64,000 bases of DNA from Diaporthe sp. PMI_573 (lineage: Eukaryota > Ascomycota > Sordariomycetes > Diaporthales > Diaporthaceae): the NCBI GenBank assembly GCA_021399435.1, contig JAJTUP010000034.1:1-64000 (forward strand). Reading direction: 5' to 3'. Made by a program: the position numbers and the translations under genes. The notes beneath the pieces were generated by a model, which had not been told where the DNA came from, did no database searches, and worked only from the letters and a program-made list of their open reading frames with translations. Positions 10,601 through 21,507 of the stretch are shown piece by piece. Each line of letters starts with the position of its first letter. The first letter of the stretch is position 1.

Positions 10601-12900
10601 GTTAGTTTATAACCTTGATTATACTAACTACTAAGATAGCGTCACTATTACTAAATTTAACTTTAGCTGTATCTATATCTTATTTAATCTTCATACTTAG
10701 GTTTTCTTATACATAGGCTAATACTTGTAGTATCCCTACTATAGAGAACTTGGTAGCTCCTATATCTTAGAGCTCTCCCTGATACTTTATACTATATAGG
10801 TTATGTAGTATGAATTAGCTTGCCTTAGTTACTTTTAGGGCTATGTAGATGTCTTCCCTAGTTATATGGTGGTTAAATGTAAAATCTACTAGATTTTATT
10901 AAGGGATAGCCTTGTTATCTATATCCTATGGATTGAATAGTAAACCTTCTACTTTATATAGTAGATCCTCCCCTTTATACTTAAGTAAGTAGGTAATAAA
11001 CTTCTCTTCTTCTAGGATAGGTTCTTGCTTAAAGTCTTTATATACCTAGAGGTATTGTTTTTATATATCTATCCTTTCCTTATCTATATAGTTTATAGAC
11101 TAGTACCCTTTCTTCTTATATATAAAGTATTTCATTGCTTTGGTTATTATATGGTATGGTTTGAAGGGTTGTTTTTATCTTGGTCTAAAGGAAATTCGTA
11201 CTGAGGAATGGTAGTTGTTTAGTTGAAAAGGGGTTTATAGTGAAGATTAATAATTATATGAAGTCCTCTAGCAGTCCTTAAAGTTTGAGCTATACCTCTT
11301 GTTTATAAAATTGATTCCAGCTTCTTCGTATACTATGAATTGTTAAACTAAGTTTCTCTTTATAGCTACCTATAGGGTTATATGAAGATCTGTAAAGAGG
11401 GCCTTGTACGTAGGCCTCTAATTGATTATAGCTGGTTCTAACTCTAGTACTGCGTGGTATGTTTTAACTACTGTTGTGTGGAGTGCTATCTTGCCCTGAT
11501 ATCCCTCTCCTAGGGCTCTTTATATAAGCTGTAGCTTGTCTAAGAGGGTTTCTAAGACCTCTAGTAAGGTCTTATCTAGGTTTTCTTTCCTTACTTGTAT
11601 AAATAACAAGGTTATCTAATCTACCTAGTACTGGCTATAGTTTATTATTATATTGAAGTATATATCTATAAGGTTATATACTTTGTCCTACCTCTTGTCT
11701 AGCCTAATATAGTATATATAGAAGTCTTCTATGTGATTAGAGAGGATGTCTGGAAAAACTATATAGTATTGATCTTTAGTAATTTGTAGTTATCTATAAT
11801 AACTAATAAAGATCTATACCTTGTTATATAATAGGTCGTAGGGCTTGCTAGTATAGTTCTTGTCTTTTCTCTACCCCTTCTAGAAGGTAGATACTTGTTA
11901 AGGGTCTATTAGCCTATTATGGATGATTTGAGTTAGAGGTAGGTTGTATAGTACATTATCTATATAGACTGAATATGCTGTGAGCGCTGTACTATGTTAT
12001 TATGGAAAATTACCTACCTCTTGTATGTATCTTGTTCCTAGGGGTGTTTATTACGTGGCTTGTACTTTAATAGTAGGTACTTGAAGATTTCGTGATGTCT
12101 CGTATAACTATATTTAGGGTGGTGGTTTGATTATCTGTTATATATAAGCTGGTTCTGGCGCTTGTAGTGGGTAGTTTTCTACTACCTTCTTAGCTTCGAT
12201 GAGTTATAGAATCTAACTAGTATAGGGACCCTTTAATGTTAGGATTCCTCTTATCTTGAGGAGATTTAGGAGTATTTTCTTAAATATATGTTTTACCTTG
12301 TTAAATTAATAGGAAGTCTACCCTTTAAAGTTGTTAACTAGAGACCCTAGTATGTTGGCTTTGCTTAAGTCTAGATGAATAATATCCATTATAACCTATG
12401 TGAAGTATGTAGTAAGCTAGGTGTTGTTTAGTGGGGTATCTAGGTTGATATCTAGGTCCTAGTACCTTGGATTTATTATGCTTTGCTATACTTTTAGTAG
12501 TATTGTGCTTCCTTTGCTTATTTCTTCGTACATTGCTTGGTTCTGGCTACTTAAGCCTACTACTATGGTTAAAGCTGATGGTTCTGGTGTATTAGAGGAT
12601 GATATCTTGTGTAGTGTTTTTCGGGTTATCTATAAGATATCCTCTTTGTTATATATTGGTATATATTGCTTCTTCCTAGTCGTACAAGGTCTTGGCTATA
12701 GATACGTTCCGTCTAGTGTTTAGTATAGTAGTCTTGATTCGTGTGATTTTGAGAAGATTTTGTCTTCTAGGGGTGTTCTCTTCCTTCTTGACTAGTGGGG
12801 AGGTTGAGATAGCCTCTAGGCTCTTAGTACGAGCGTGTAATTCTGGTTACTTCTGTGTCCTGTCTGGTGTTCTATAGCTATAACTATGGAGTCATACTAG
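7620..12900 (-). pseudogene. Copia B gag-pol, decayed
   Basis: The minus strand carries a copia polyprotein with many TAA/TAG. The C-terminal RNase H is clear at 7623-7900: KRLMIDIILLRE, then VWWIDGKDNLANTYIKK (normally IRWIDG-DNPADAMTK). The integrase core lies near 9640-10240 in minus coordinates: HFNYKVVINIIYLGK, DLGTNFTLEEF near 10000-10030, a degenerate GKV-Y-NPLRRAF block near 9895-9950, and NNTAG...PTLLVFRAYPR near 9750-9810. RT lies between them (about 8000-9600) but is too decayed to place its active site by eye. Gag is expected at about 11800-12900, where only basic, Gln/Asn-rich frames are seen. Confidence 0.7.
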
Positions 12901-12955
12901 TACTCGTCTCTTCACTCTTGCTAATCTGTGATCGTACCAAGTAATCACTGATTAG

Positions 12956-13163
12956 TGTTGAATGGCCTTTACTATATAGTATAATGTATGTATGTACGTG
13001 TTTGTATAATTAGTTCTGAATTCGTTGATGTTTGTCTGAACTATGAAATAAGTAGGGAAGCTTGTATGTAGACCTCTTAGGTCTGTAAGTACTCCCTTGC
13101 TGGATTAGTCATCCTCCTTAGCTAATATGGCTATATGTGATTAGCCTTAGTACTATTTTAACA
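12956..13163 (-). repeat. LTR of Copia B (5' LTR in element orientation)
   Basis: A 208-bp partner repeat followed by the duplication TAAAG. The adjoining inner bases read on minus (CTAATCAGTGATTACTTGGTACG...) should hold the primer-binding site, but I cannot assign a tRNA. Confidence 0.85.
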
Positions 13164-13168
13164 TAAAG

Positions 13169-14290
13169 CCTTATATAGTTTAAAACAAGCTCTATGCTTA
13201 TAGAATAAATATTTAACTAATATACTAAATAACTTAGGCTTTAATATATGCCCTTATGATGAGGGTGTATATATAAATAAGGAGCTAAAAATAATAATAA
13301 TCTGCTATGTTGATGATATGCTTATAATTAATATAGATAATAAAAATTTAACTATATTAGAAAATAATATAAATAAGTATATTGAAATAGAAAAAATAGG
13401 GCTATCTAAATTGTTCTTAGGAAACAATATAGAAATAAATTATAAAAATAAGTAGTTATATATAAACCAGACTACTTATACTAATAAGCTTTTTAATAAG
13501 TTTAATATAAACTTATTAAATAACTATAAGCTTGCTTTAATACCTAGAGTCCTAGGGTTAAAGTTAAATAAAAATATAAATAATAGCCCTAAAGAGGAAA
13601 TAAGGGAATATTAAAAATAAATAGGGTCTTTGTTATATTTAGTACTAAAAACTAGACCTGATATAACTTATAGCGTTAATTACTGCTCTAGATTTATGTC
13701 TAATCCTAATAAAGAGTATTTTAATACTATAGATTATATATTTAAATACTTATTAAAGTTTCCAGACCTAGGGCTTATATATGATTGTTTAGGGGATAAT
13801 TTTATAATAAAAGGCTATATAGACGCTGACTGGGCTAATGATTTAGTTAATAGGTGTAGTACTAGTGGCTATTTATTTAGTCTATCTAATTTTAATGCTG
13901 ATAATAATTATATAGCTAATAATAATACTATTAGCTGGAATTCTTAACTATAAAAGTCTATAGTACTTAGTAGTTGTGAAGCGGAATATATAGTATTAAA
14001 AGAAGTTGTAAGAGAAGCTATTTATTTAAATAACTTATATAGTTATTTTAATAATAGCTTAAATCTAGGCTATAAAATTCCTACGTCTATTATACTTATA
14101 GATAATTAGTTAGCTATTAAATTAGCTAATAACCTTGAATTTTATAAAAGGTCTAAATATATAGACCTTATATATCATTTTACTAGGTAGGCTATAAATG
14201 ATAATAAGGTTAATATATTATATATTCTTACTAAAGAATAAATAGCTGATTTTCTTACTAAGAATCTGCCTAATCCCTAGTAGAAAAAAT
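13169..14290 (+). pseudogene. Copia A pol, part 2: rest of RT and RNase H
   Basis: Joined after removal of Copia B and one copy of TAAAG, the frame resumes exactly (LNK then ALYSLKQA). RT catalytic YVDDML is intact near 13307-13324. The connection and RNase H follow: TRPDITYSVNYCSRFM near 13653-13700, GYIDADWAND near 13813-13842, and SSCEAEYIVLKE near 13969-14004. The last block LTKNLPNP ends near 14280. Internal stops are TAA/TAG only. About 430 bp of AT-rich, non-coding 3' leader separates pol from the polypurine tract. Confidence 0.8.
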
Positions 14291-14726
14291 TAATAAAAGC
14301 GGCTAATATATCTAATAATATAGAGGATCCTCAATACTATATATATAGGGATATATATAAAGAAGAAAAAGATAATAATAATAATAGTAAGAAAAAGGAG
14401 CTTATATAACGTACTATAAGTCGTCTGTATACGCTAGTATGTAATATATATATACTATAAGTCGTATGGACACGCTTGTATATATATATAATAAATATCT
14501 GTGCTATATAAATAATAGGGGATATGCTAGTAAAATATAATATACTATAATATATAATAAGCTATAGCTTTTATAAAAAGATGTAGCGAAAATATAAATA
14601 AGGTACCTATATAAATACTATAATACTCTATATATATAATAGTAATAATAATAATTGGCCGAAATATATAAATAACTTATAATTATTAGGGTTAATTCTT
14701 ATATAAATATAAGAATTACGGGGGAG

Positions 14727-15357
14727 TATAAGTATATTAGCCTGATTATGTAAGTAGACGTGCTTACGTAATACTAAATAAAATAAAGATTATAATAATA
14801 TATATTACTTATATATAATAAACCCCCGAAATAAAATAAAAGAATAAAAAGCCTAAATAATAAATAAATAAAAAATATTTCTTTCTTTAATAACTTATTA
14901 ATTATTAGGGCTATAGGGCTAAGACCTATATATCTCGTATACTAATAACCCATACTATAATATAAGCTAATAATATATGCTTACGTAATCTGCTTACGTA
15001 AGCCGGTTTCTAGAACCTTTTACCTAGTGGGTAGGCGGAAACTATATATATGCCTCAACCCACCTTCTTTAGATCTAGTCTATTCGACCTACTTTTAAGG
15101 AATTCTATATTACGTAATAATATACTAATTATTAGCTAATGGATTACTAATTACCACTTGGTAATTAGTAATTAATAAATTCTCGAATATTCTATAGACC
15201 CTCTTTTAAGGCTATAAATAAGCGGATCCTCTCTTGAGAATAAGCTAGATATTTAAGCAAGTAAGTAACCAGAAAAATTCGACAATAATACTTTTATCTT
15301 TATACTATTATTATTTGATTATATAATTATCCCTTGATCCTTACGTGACCTCCAAGA
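14727..15357 (+). repeat. 3' LTR of Copia A
   Basis: This is the 631-bp partner of the 5' LTR, preceded by the polypurine run GGGGGAG (14720-14726) and followed by the target duplication AAAAG. Confidence 0.88.
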
Positions 15358-15362
15358 AAAAG

Positions 15363-15455
15363 TTGGTACTAATTGGTGCTAACTACTCTAAATTCCTTAT
15401 TTTTAATTAATTTAGCTAATTTAGAGGCATAGTAGGGTTATAGTGCTAGTCTAAA
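15363..15455 (+). repeat. Left terminal inverted repeat of the pogo-like element, inner part
   Basis: This is the continuation of the left inverted repeat that begins at 894-926. Its complement is found at 17378-17474, with the shared cores TAATTGGTGCTAACT/TAATTAGTACTAACT and TTTATTTTTAATTAATTTA. Copia A sits between the two parts. Confidence 0.75.
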
Positions 15456-15549
15456 AGTTTAAAGTTTTAGTAGACGGGTTTATTTTTAATATAGATTATG
15501 TCCTTATTTTTCGCGTTAGTCTTGTATTATTCTACTAACTTAAATATTT

Positions 15550-16860
15550 AATACGCTAGAAATTAATATCTATAATACTAATCTACTTAAAAGAGGAGAA
15601 AATCAAACTAGTACTTTAGATAATTAAGAATTTTAAAAAAAATCAAAAGAAACCCTTAAGTATACATTAAGCTATATAAATCTTTAATGTTCTATATAAT
15701 ATAATATCTGATAAGATAAATAACTAACCATGTTGTAAAGAATTATATATTAATAACTATAAACTTAACCTAGATAAAGAGTAAACGCTTATCTAATATA
15801 TTATTAAGTAAAATATATAAGAATTCTTAATATAGCTTTCTGGTGTAAAAGATATAGCTAATCTTTTGTTAGTATTATGTAATGGTAAGCCTATTGGTAA
15901 AAACTGGGTATAATACTTTATAGATATATAACCAAGCTTAAAGACTAGGTTTAACTGGTCTTATAACTATTAGAGGGCCCTCTATAAAGACCTAGAAATT
16001 ATTAAAAACTAGTTCCGGCTACTTTACAACATAATGACTAAATATAGAATTATAGATAACAACTTATATAACTTTAACGAGACTGGCTTTATAATGGGTA
16101 TAATAACTGTATTAATAGTTTTTATATATTCTAATTGTTATAAAAAGGCTAAATTTATATAGCCTGAAAACCGGAAATAGGTAATAGTTATTAAATATAT
16201 TAATATAAAGGGCTGGTATATCTTACTATTTATTATTATACAAGGTGCCTACTATCTTGCTAACTAGATAATAGAGTTAGGCTTTCCACTAAGCTAGATA
16301 ATTAAGCCTACTCTAAATAGGTAGATAAATAATAAGACTAGCCTTAAATAGATTTAGTACTTTAACAAGTATATATAATAATAAATAAAGAATATATATT
16401 AAATGCTTATCCTTAATGGCTATAAAAGCTATATATTAGCAGAGTTTAAATAATACTATAAAGAGTATAATATTATCTTTATTAGTATACTACTATATTT
16501 CTCTTATCTACTCTAGCTACTAGATATTAGATTATTCTCGTTATTAAAGCGTGTATATAGTAATAAGATTAATCTCTTTATCCGGGCCTCTATTAACTAT
16601 ATTACTAAGTCTGAGTTCTTTATTGTATTTAAAGCAGCCTATAACAAGATCTTTATAAAAAAAAATATAAGATCTGGGTTTAAAGAAGCTGAAATTTATC
16701 TATAAGACCTAGAATCTATTATTTCTAAGCTAGATGTCTGCCTACAAACTCTAGTATAATTCCTCCCTACATTACCATTAAAATAAAAATTATAAATACC
16801 CTCTAATACCTACTAAACTGTCTAGTAATTAAGTTTTATTAAAGGTAAAATCTCTGCCTA
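15550..16860 (+). pseudogene. Fot1/pogo-type DDE transposase, RIP-like decay
   Basis: The plus strand reads as a DDE_1 transposase riddled with TAA/TAG. The first catalytic motif appears as FNETGF (normally FDETGF) near 16073-16095. The second appears as LILNGYKSY (normally LILDGHESH) near 16407-16434. The HSSHLLQPLD block is seen near 16490-16535 as FSYLL-stop-LLD. The D-to-N and H-to-Y changes and the stops in place of Gln are what C-to-T changes on either strand produce. Weak N-terminal similarity (helix-turn-helix, CENPB-type) precedes it from about 15550. The gene is dead. The family is confident because spacing and block order are preserved; exact ends are not. Confidence 0.7.
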
Positions 16861-17377
16861 TTAGGGCAGCTTTTCTATACTAATTCTTAAGATAGTCGAG
16901 AAGTTTACCAAGGATGTATAAATAATGGCATATTAGATTACCCTTTTAAGTAATTAGATACATACTCTTGAGAAGGCTAATATAGGGCTTGCCAAGTACC
17001 GGAGGGTTAAAAAGACCCAAGTATAACTTAGAGGGGCACTTAGTATTGAGGATTCCTAGATAATAATTAATAAAAAATAAAAAGGAAAGCGGCTAGCTGG
17101 TAAAATAGCTAGTAGTGCCAAGGAGACAGTCTATAGCAGACCGCCTTAACAATAATATAGCAACTATAGTAAGACTAGGTATTATATAAAAACTTGTAAG
17201 AAAAATATAAAAGGATCTAGTTAGTTAGATTCTAAGTATATAATAGTATATTTTTAAATAGTTTACAGTAGACTGCCTAGATAGTTAACCTAGCTGGTAT
17301 AGATTAAGGTTAATCCTATATATCTAAAATACTCTATTTTGGTAGGAAAGCTAATTTCCTTACTAAAAGTCAGTTAC

Positions 17378-17507
17378 TTTAGACTGGTACTATAGCTATA
17401 CTAATACCTCTAAATTAATTAAATTAATTAAAAATAAAGAATTTTTTAGACTAGTTAGTACTAATTAATACTAAATATAATTAACCCTTTTGCCTTAAGT
17501 GGGTACT
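17378..17507 (-). repeat. Right terminal inverted repeat of the pogo-like element
   Basis: The reverse complement starts AGTACCCACTTAAGG and aligns along its whole length with the left repeat. Differences are almost all C/T or G/A. Confidence 0.75.
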
Positions 17508-17818
17508 AGGGTTGGCTAAAGTTGGTAGAGATAGTAAAATTATCTGGCTAGGTAGTATGTCTGGCTGGGTGGTAAACTACGTTATTAATACTTTGTAATA
17601 TTAATTAAATAGTTTATAAAATTAATTAATTTAATACTAAAGACATTTCCTAGTTATTTAAATATTATTTTAATAATATTATAATAATAATAGATGTCTC
17701 TAACTATTTAAGACTTAAGATAATATAGTAGGTAGACTGTATTAAATAAAATTCTAATATTATTACTATAAATTATTGTTACCTAACATTTTCTAACCCT
17801 CCTTCTTTTTAAAAACTC
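17508..17818. other. AT-rich spacer between nest 1 and nest 2
   Basis: There are no open frames or recognisable motifs. It is likely decayed transposon sequence into which both neighbouring elements inserted. Confidence 0.4.
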
Positions 17819-18317
17819 TGTTAAACGGAAACGCTTATTAGTAGGTGTAGATACTGTACGTAAGGAGTTACCCTAGACCTTAGTGCTAGTAGTATACACG
17901 CTAAAAGATAAGTTTGGTAGCTGTAAGTCGATTTTTTGGGCTATTTTAAGACCCTAACTTTATATCTCTATATTACCCTTATTTCTTATCTAAAAAGTAT
18001 ATAATTTAGTTTATTAGATAGCCTAATTTCTAAAGGTTATCTGTATTTAGTTTGGTTACTGTTAAGGTTAAAATTAGCTGGCTATTTAAAGCCAAAGATA
18101 GTGAGTCTAAGGGCTAAATTTTCCGGCCCCTCTATTTATATACTAGAGCTAACCCTTGCGTGCTTGTAGGTAAGATAATGTTGGAGGGACTGTGAGGAGG
18201 GCTGATAAAAGCCTATTTAAATTTAATATAAAGTTGTCTAAACCATTCTTAAGCATTCCAACAAGGCCTCTAGGTACCCTACTACTACCTAACCTATTTA
18301 ATTCACTAACCTTAAGA
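17819..18317 (+). repeat. LTR family 1, copy 1 (RIP-decayed)
   Basis: This 499-bp repeat starts TGTTAAACGG and ends CTTAAGA. Three more copies are in the window (18531-19049, and reversed at 32392-32910 and 62337-62878). This copy is the most AT-shifted, hence oldest or most heavily mutated. It is followed directly by a primer-binding site, so it is a 5' LTR. Confidence 0.8.
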
Positions 18318-18332
18318 GGTTATAAGCCTGGC
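18318..18332 (+). promoter_or_regulatory. Primer-binding site, half initiator tRNA-Met type
   Basis: GGTTATAAGCCTGGC is the transition-mutated form of GGTTATGAGCCCGGC seen in Copia A. It sits immediately after LTR copy 1, marking that LTR as the left end of a copia-type element. Confidence 0.6.
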
Positions 18333-18530
18333 TCTTAGTAGTTGGTGCTCTAAAGGTCCTCGAAACTACTATTAAATTAGGCCCTAAAAAAGCCTACCTT
18401 TTTATACGTTATAGCGCTCTTTAGGGCTAATTAGTAGACTAGTAAACACGCTAGTTTAAGCCTGTAAAGCTTAGAAAAAACTATAAAAAAGAGTTATTTT
18501 TCTGCTCTGTAGGCAATTTAAACCCATAAC

Positions 18531-19049
18531 TGTTAAACGGAAACGCTTGTGTGGGCGCTGCACGCAGAGAGTTACCCTAGACTTGGTACTGGATTTTCTC
18601 TAAGTGCCCATGGGGCGTACACGCCGGCAGATAAGTTTGGTGGCCGTGAGCTGATTTTTTGGGCTGTTTTAAGACCCTAACTTCGTACCTCTGCATTCCC
18701 CTTATTTCTTACCTAAAAAGCATGTAACTTAGTTTGTTAGATAGCCTGATTTCTAAAGCCTATCTGTACTTAGTTTGGTTACTGTCAGGGTTAGGGTTGG
18801 CTAGCTATTTAAAGCCAAAGGTAGTGGGTCTGAGGGCCGAATTTTCCGGCCTCGCCATTCCTACACCAGAGCCAACTCACGCGTGCCCAGGGTTGAGACG
18901 ATGTCGGAGGGACTGTGAGGAGGGCTGACAGAAGCCCACTCAAATTTAATGCAAAGTTGTCCGAACCACTCTCAATCGTCCCAACTCGCCTCCAGGCACC
19001 CTGCTGCGACTCTGCCACACACATACTGCTGAAGGCACTAACCTTCAGA
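18531..19049 (+). repeat. LTR family 1, copy 2 (better preserved)
   Basis: This 519-bp copy lies 213 bp after copy 1 in the same orientation. It is much less AT-shifted, so it is probably a later insertion or a separate element. I find no matching target duplication. It contains AGGGTTAGGGTT, which resembles telomere repeats, and a conserved but non-genic open frame. Confidence 0.78.
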
Positions 19050-19189
19050 ACAGTAATAGAAGGATGGTATCTAAGAGACTGTTGAAGAAACTAAAGTTTC
19101 CTACTACTGGAAACTACCTGTGAAAACGGAAACTCGGGCATGGAATACTTGTGTGTCCGGAGAGATAGAAACTCGGGCATGAAATACTT

Positions 19190-20400
19190 ATGTGCCCGGA
19201 CTACCTTCTGGTTGGCGACTAACAAGACTACCGGAGGTGTTGGAAGCATTTAGACCGCCGAAAGTGTTAAAACCGCCAGGAGTACCGGAATATAATAATC
19301 TAAGACCGCACAGCATTCTACTGCTTTACAGTTTAACCTATAATAACGGTTTATCTAAACAGGTAGACAACTATACTATACTTCCGCCAAGACACTATAT
19401 AAACAGTCTAATAGATCCTGACAAAATTAACAAGTTTCTTAAGGTATAGGCTAATTAGAATAAGTAGATAGGTAAATAATATAACTTGTTAAATAACAAG
19501 ATATAGATAATATTAAACATCTGTTTTATATACTAAATATAACCGGATTAGTTTTATATAGTATTTCTACTTGTCTTAAAAGACCATACCGAGACCTACT
19601 TTATATACTACATTAGGCTATAAAAGATATTCTAAAAGACATATATAATACTTAAGCAGTACTTTAAGCATAATACAAACTATAGGCAATATTATACTAA
19701 TTTTGCCAATATTATATATATAGGCTTATAAAACGACCCAGTAAATATAAATAAGGACCTATAAAAGATACTGTAAAAGCTATTTAACACTCTATAGTTA
19801 AGTTAATAAGCTCTTAAACTAGCGTTTCAAAATAAAGAAGTCTTTTATATAGCTGTAATACAAGCTTATTTAGGTATATCTAAGTTTAATTATACGTTAT
19901 ATATACCAGTAGAAGCATGTAAATAATTATTTTAAGACCTTTAATCTTTACTAGACATATCTATTTGTAATATCTCTATACGGCAATTTTATACCGGTAA
20001 CAATAACTACCTAAAGGAAGCCTATAATAAAGCAGACAATAATGATGATAATAGAGATAAAGACGGCAGCACCTACTATACTAACCGTTAATATACAGAT
20101 AACCGGCAGAGCTATAGATTTAGCCGCGAAAGCTTTAGTTAAAGACATAGCAACTTTTATAGCAAATATAGATTTTGTAGCAAATTTTAAAGTAGAGGCA
20201 AAGGTAATAACTATTATACTCGCGACAGCTACCTACAGAGAGGTTATTTACATAAAAGTTACCCTTAGAACCAAGGATTTAATTATAGATATAGCCGTAA
20301 TAATATATATTAACAGTCTAAAAGTATTATATTACAAATGTAATAGAAATAAAACCAGGGTTTAACTGTTGGTCCCCTAAAGGCACAGGTAAACCCTACA
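19190..20400 (+). pseudogene. Decayed retrotransposon gag
   Basis: The frame starting near 19192 reads RLPEVLEAFRPPKV and continues past stops as a hydrophilic Gag-like protein (QVDNYTILPPRHYINSLI, LVLKDHTETYF). It ends in a basic, Tyr/Arg/Ser/Asn-rich tail (about 20000-20300). A trace of a CCHC knuckle may lie near 20330-20380. The stops are mostly TAA/TAG. No protease or RT follows before gypsy D begins, so only the gag end remains. It may belong to the element whose LTR is copy 1 or copy 2. Family assignment is weak. Confidence 0.5.
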
Positions 20401-20861
20401 AGCCAGCTAGCTAGGCCTACAAAAAGAGGCACAACCATTAGTATATATAACCTAAAACATTTGCTTACCTAAAGATAGATTACTTAGATCACCAGTAGGA
20501 CAGTAATTCAAGTAAGCCAACTAGATTACCAGGATCACCAGATTACCAATAAGCCAAGTAAGCCTTGTAAGCCAGGCTAAAGAAATAGATATATAAAGAC
20601 ACGCTTATTACCAAATAGCTAGATAGCATAAACAGCTCTTTAGTAGTTAATCTAAGTATTTATCTCAAATAGCTTTTATTAGCTTGTAATTATTATTAAA
20701 AACCCCATTACTCAATCAACCGCCTTATTATATATCTTAGACATAAACCCGATCTCTTAGTTTAAAAGACCTAGAAAACCTTAATCATTATATTTTGACT
20801 ACTCTAATTCTTACATTATAATATAGACTCTAAGTAATATTACACGTAAAATTTCTTTATA
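20400..20861. other. Leader of gypsy element D, no gene seen
   Basis: AT-rich sequence without coding frames, probably the 5' leader and perhaps LTR of element D. No second copy exists in the window, so its LTR cannot be delimited. Confidence 0.35.
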
Positions 20862-21507
20862 ATGTCTAAATTTGAAAATAACTAACCTTAACGCAACCTC
20901 TAGCAGGAATTAGACAGTGCTAATAATAATAATAATGCCGAGATAAACCCCTAGCAGCTTAAAGAGCTAGTTAAAGAAGTAACCAGGCTCCGTACCTTTA
21001 TCAACAGGCAAGCTTGCCAGAATATAAAGATAGAAAAACTTAAACAAAAAGTCACCACCCTTTAAGCTGCTGCCAATATCATTAATACTCTAATTCTAAC
21101 TAAGGAGAACATCAGGCTTAACAGCCTAACCCTATATAATAAAACAACTAGATAGTTACAGGCCCACCTTATATAGGTACAGGCTTACCAATATTTTAAT
21201 TACCTAGACAGCCAGCTAGATAGAAAGTAAATTATATATATATCTTTATTCCTTAAAAAAAAAGCCATTGCCTAGTTTAAACCCTACCTTACCGACTTTA
21301 TTAATACTAAGAACTTTAAAGAATGTAAATAAGAGATACAGGATATTTTTAGCAAATATAAAAATTATAAGAATGCCCTTAAATCTCTATTCTAAGACCT
21401 AGATAAAAAATAGCAAGTAGAATAAAAACTTATAAACTATAAATAACGAGGCCTAGCAACTACCTATATAGCTAAATTCTGCTAAATCTATATATATATA
21501 GACTATA

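Larger units (their letters stand above)
5465..13163 (-). mobile_element. Copia B, reverse-oriented LTR retrotransposon nested in Copia A
   Basis: The LTRs are 5465-5672 and 12956-13163, both 208 bp, starting TGTTGAATGG and ending CCAACA/TTAACA on the plus strand, with the target duplication TAAAG at 5460-5464 and 13164-13168. The pol frame reads on the minus strand in copia order, so the 5' LTR is the right-hand one. A CCCCC/GGGGG polypurine tract adjoins the left LTR (5675-5690, read on minus). An additional coding region lies between pol and the 3' LTR on the opposite strand (6202-7050). The 7.7-kb length is long for copia. It is younger than Copia A by nesting, but also dead. Confidence 0.88.
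927..15357 (+). mobile_element. Copia A, full-length Ty1/copia LTR retrotransposon carrying a nested element
   Basis: The two LTRs are 927-1557 and 14727-15357, each 631 bp and offset by exactly 13800 bases. They are flanked by a 5-bp duplication AAAAG (922-926 and 15358-15362). A primer-binding site abuts the 5' LTR and a G-run polypurine tract (14720-14726) abuts the 3' LTR. Order inside: two leader ORFs, gag with zinc knuckle, protease, integrase, RT, RNase H, which is the copia order. Copia B (5465-13163) interrupts the RT. LTR differences are essentially all transitions. The element without Copia B is about 6.7 kb. It is inactive because pol has many stops. Confidence 0.9.
894..17507 (+). 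mobile_element. Fot1/pogo-like DNA transposon, split by Copia A
   Basis: This is the outermost element of the first nest. Its left terminal inverted repeat is 894-926 continued at 15363-15455 after removal of Copia A, and its right repeat is 17378-17507. The first 55 aligned bases of the two ends match without gaps, and nearly all differences are transitions. Both ends start AG(C/T)ACCCAC. A decayed DDE transposase lies inside on the plus strand. TIRs of about 125-130 bp are long for Fot1 relatives. The expected TA target duplication is not clean: TA adjoins the right end, while the left reads ACA. Without the two Copia insertions the element would be about 2.2 kb. Confidence 0.75.

Noticed and set aside
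18780..18800. Telomere-like AGGGTTAGGGTT
   Set aside because: Only two units, part of the LTR sequence and present in each copy; no telomeric array.
18734..18928. Open frame conserved in LTR family 1 copies (also 32503-32697 on minus)
   Set aside because: It lies inside LTRs, has no domain, and its repetition simply reflects the repeated LTR.
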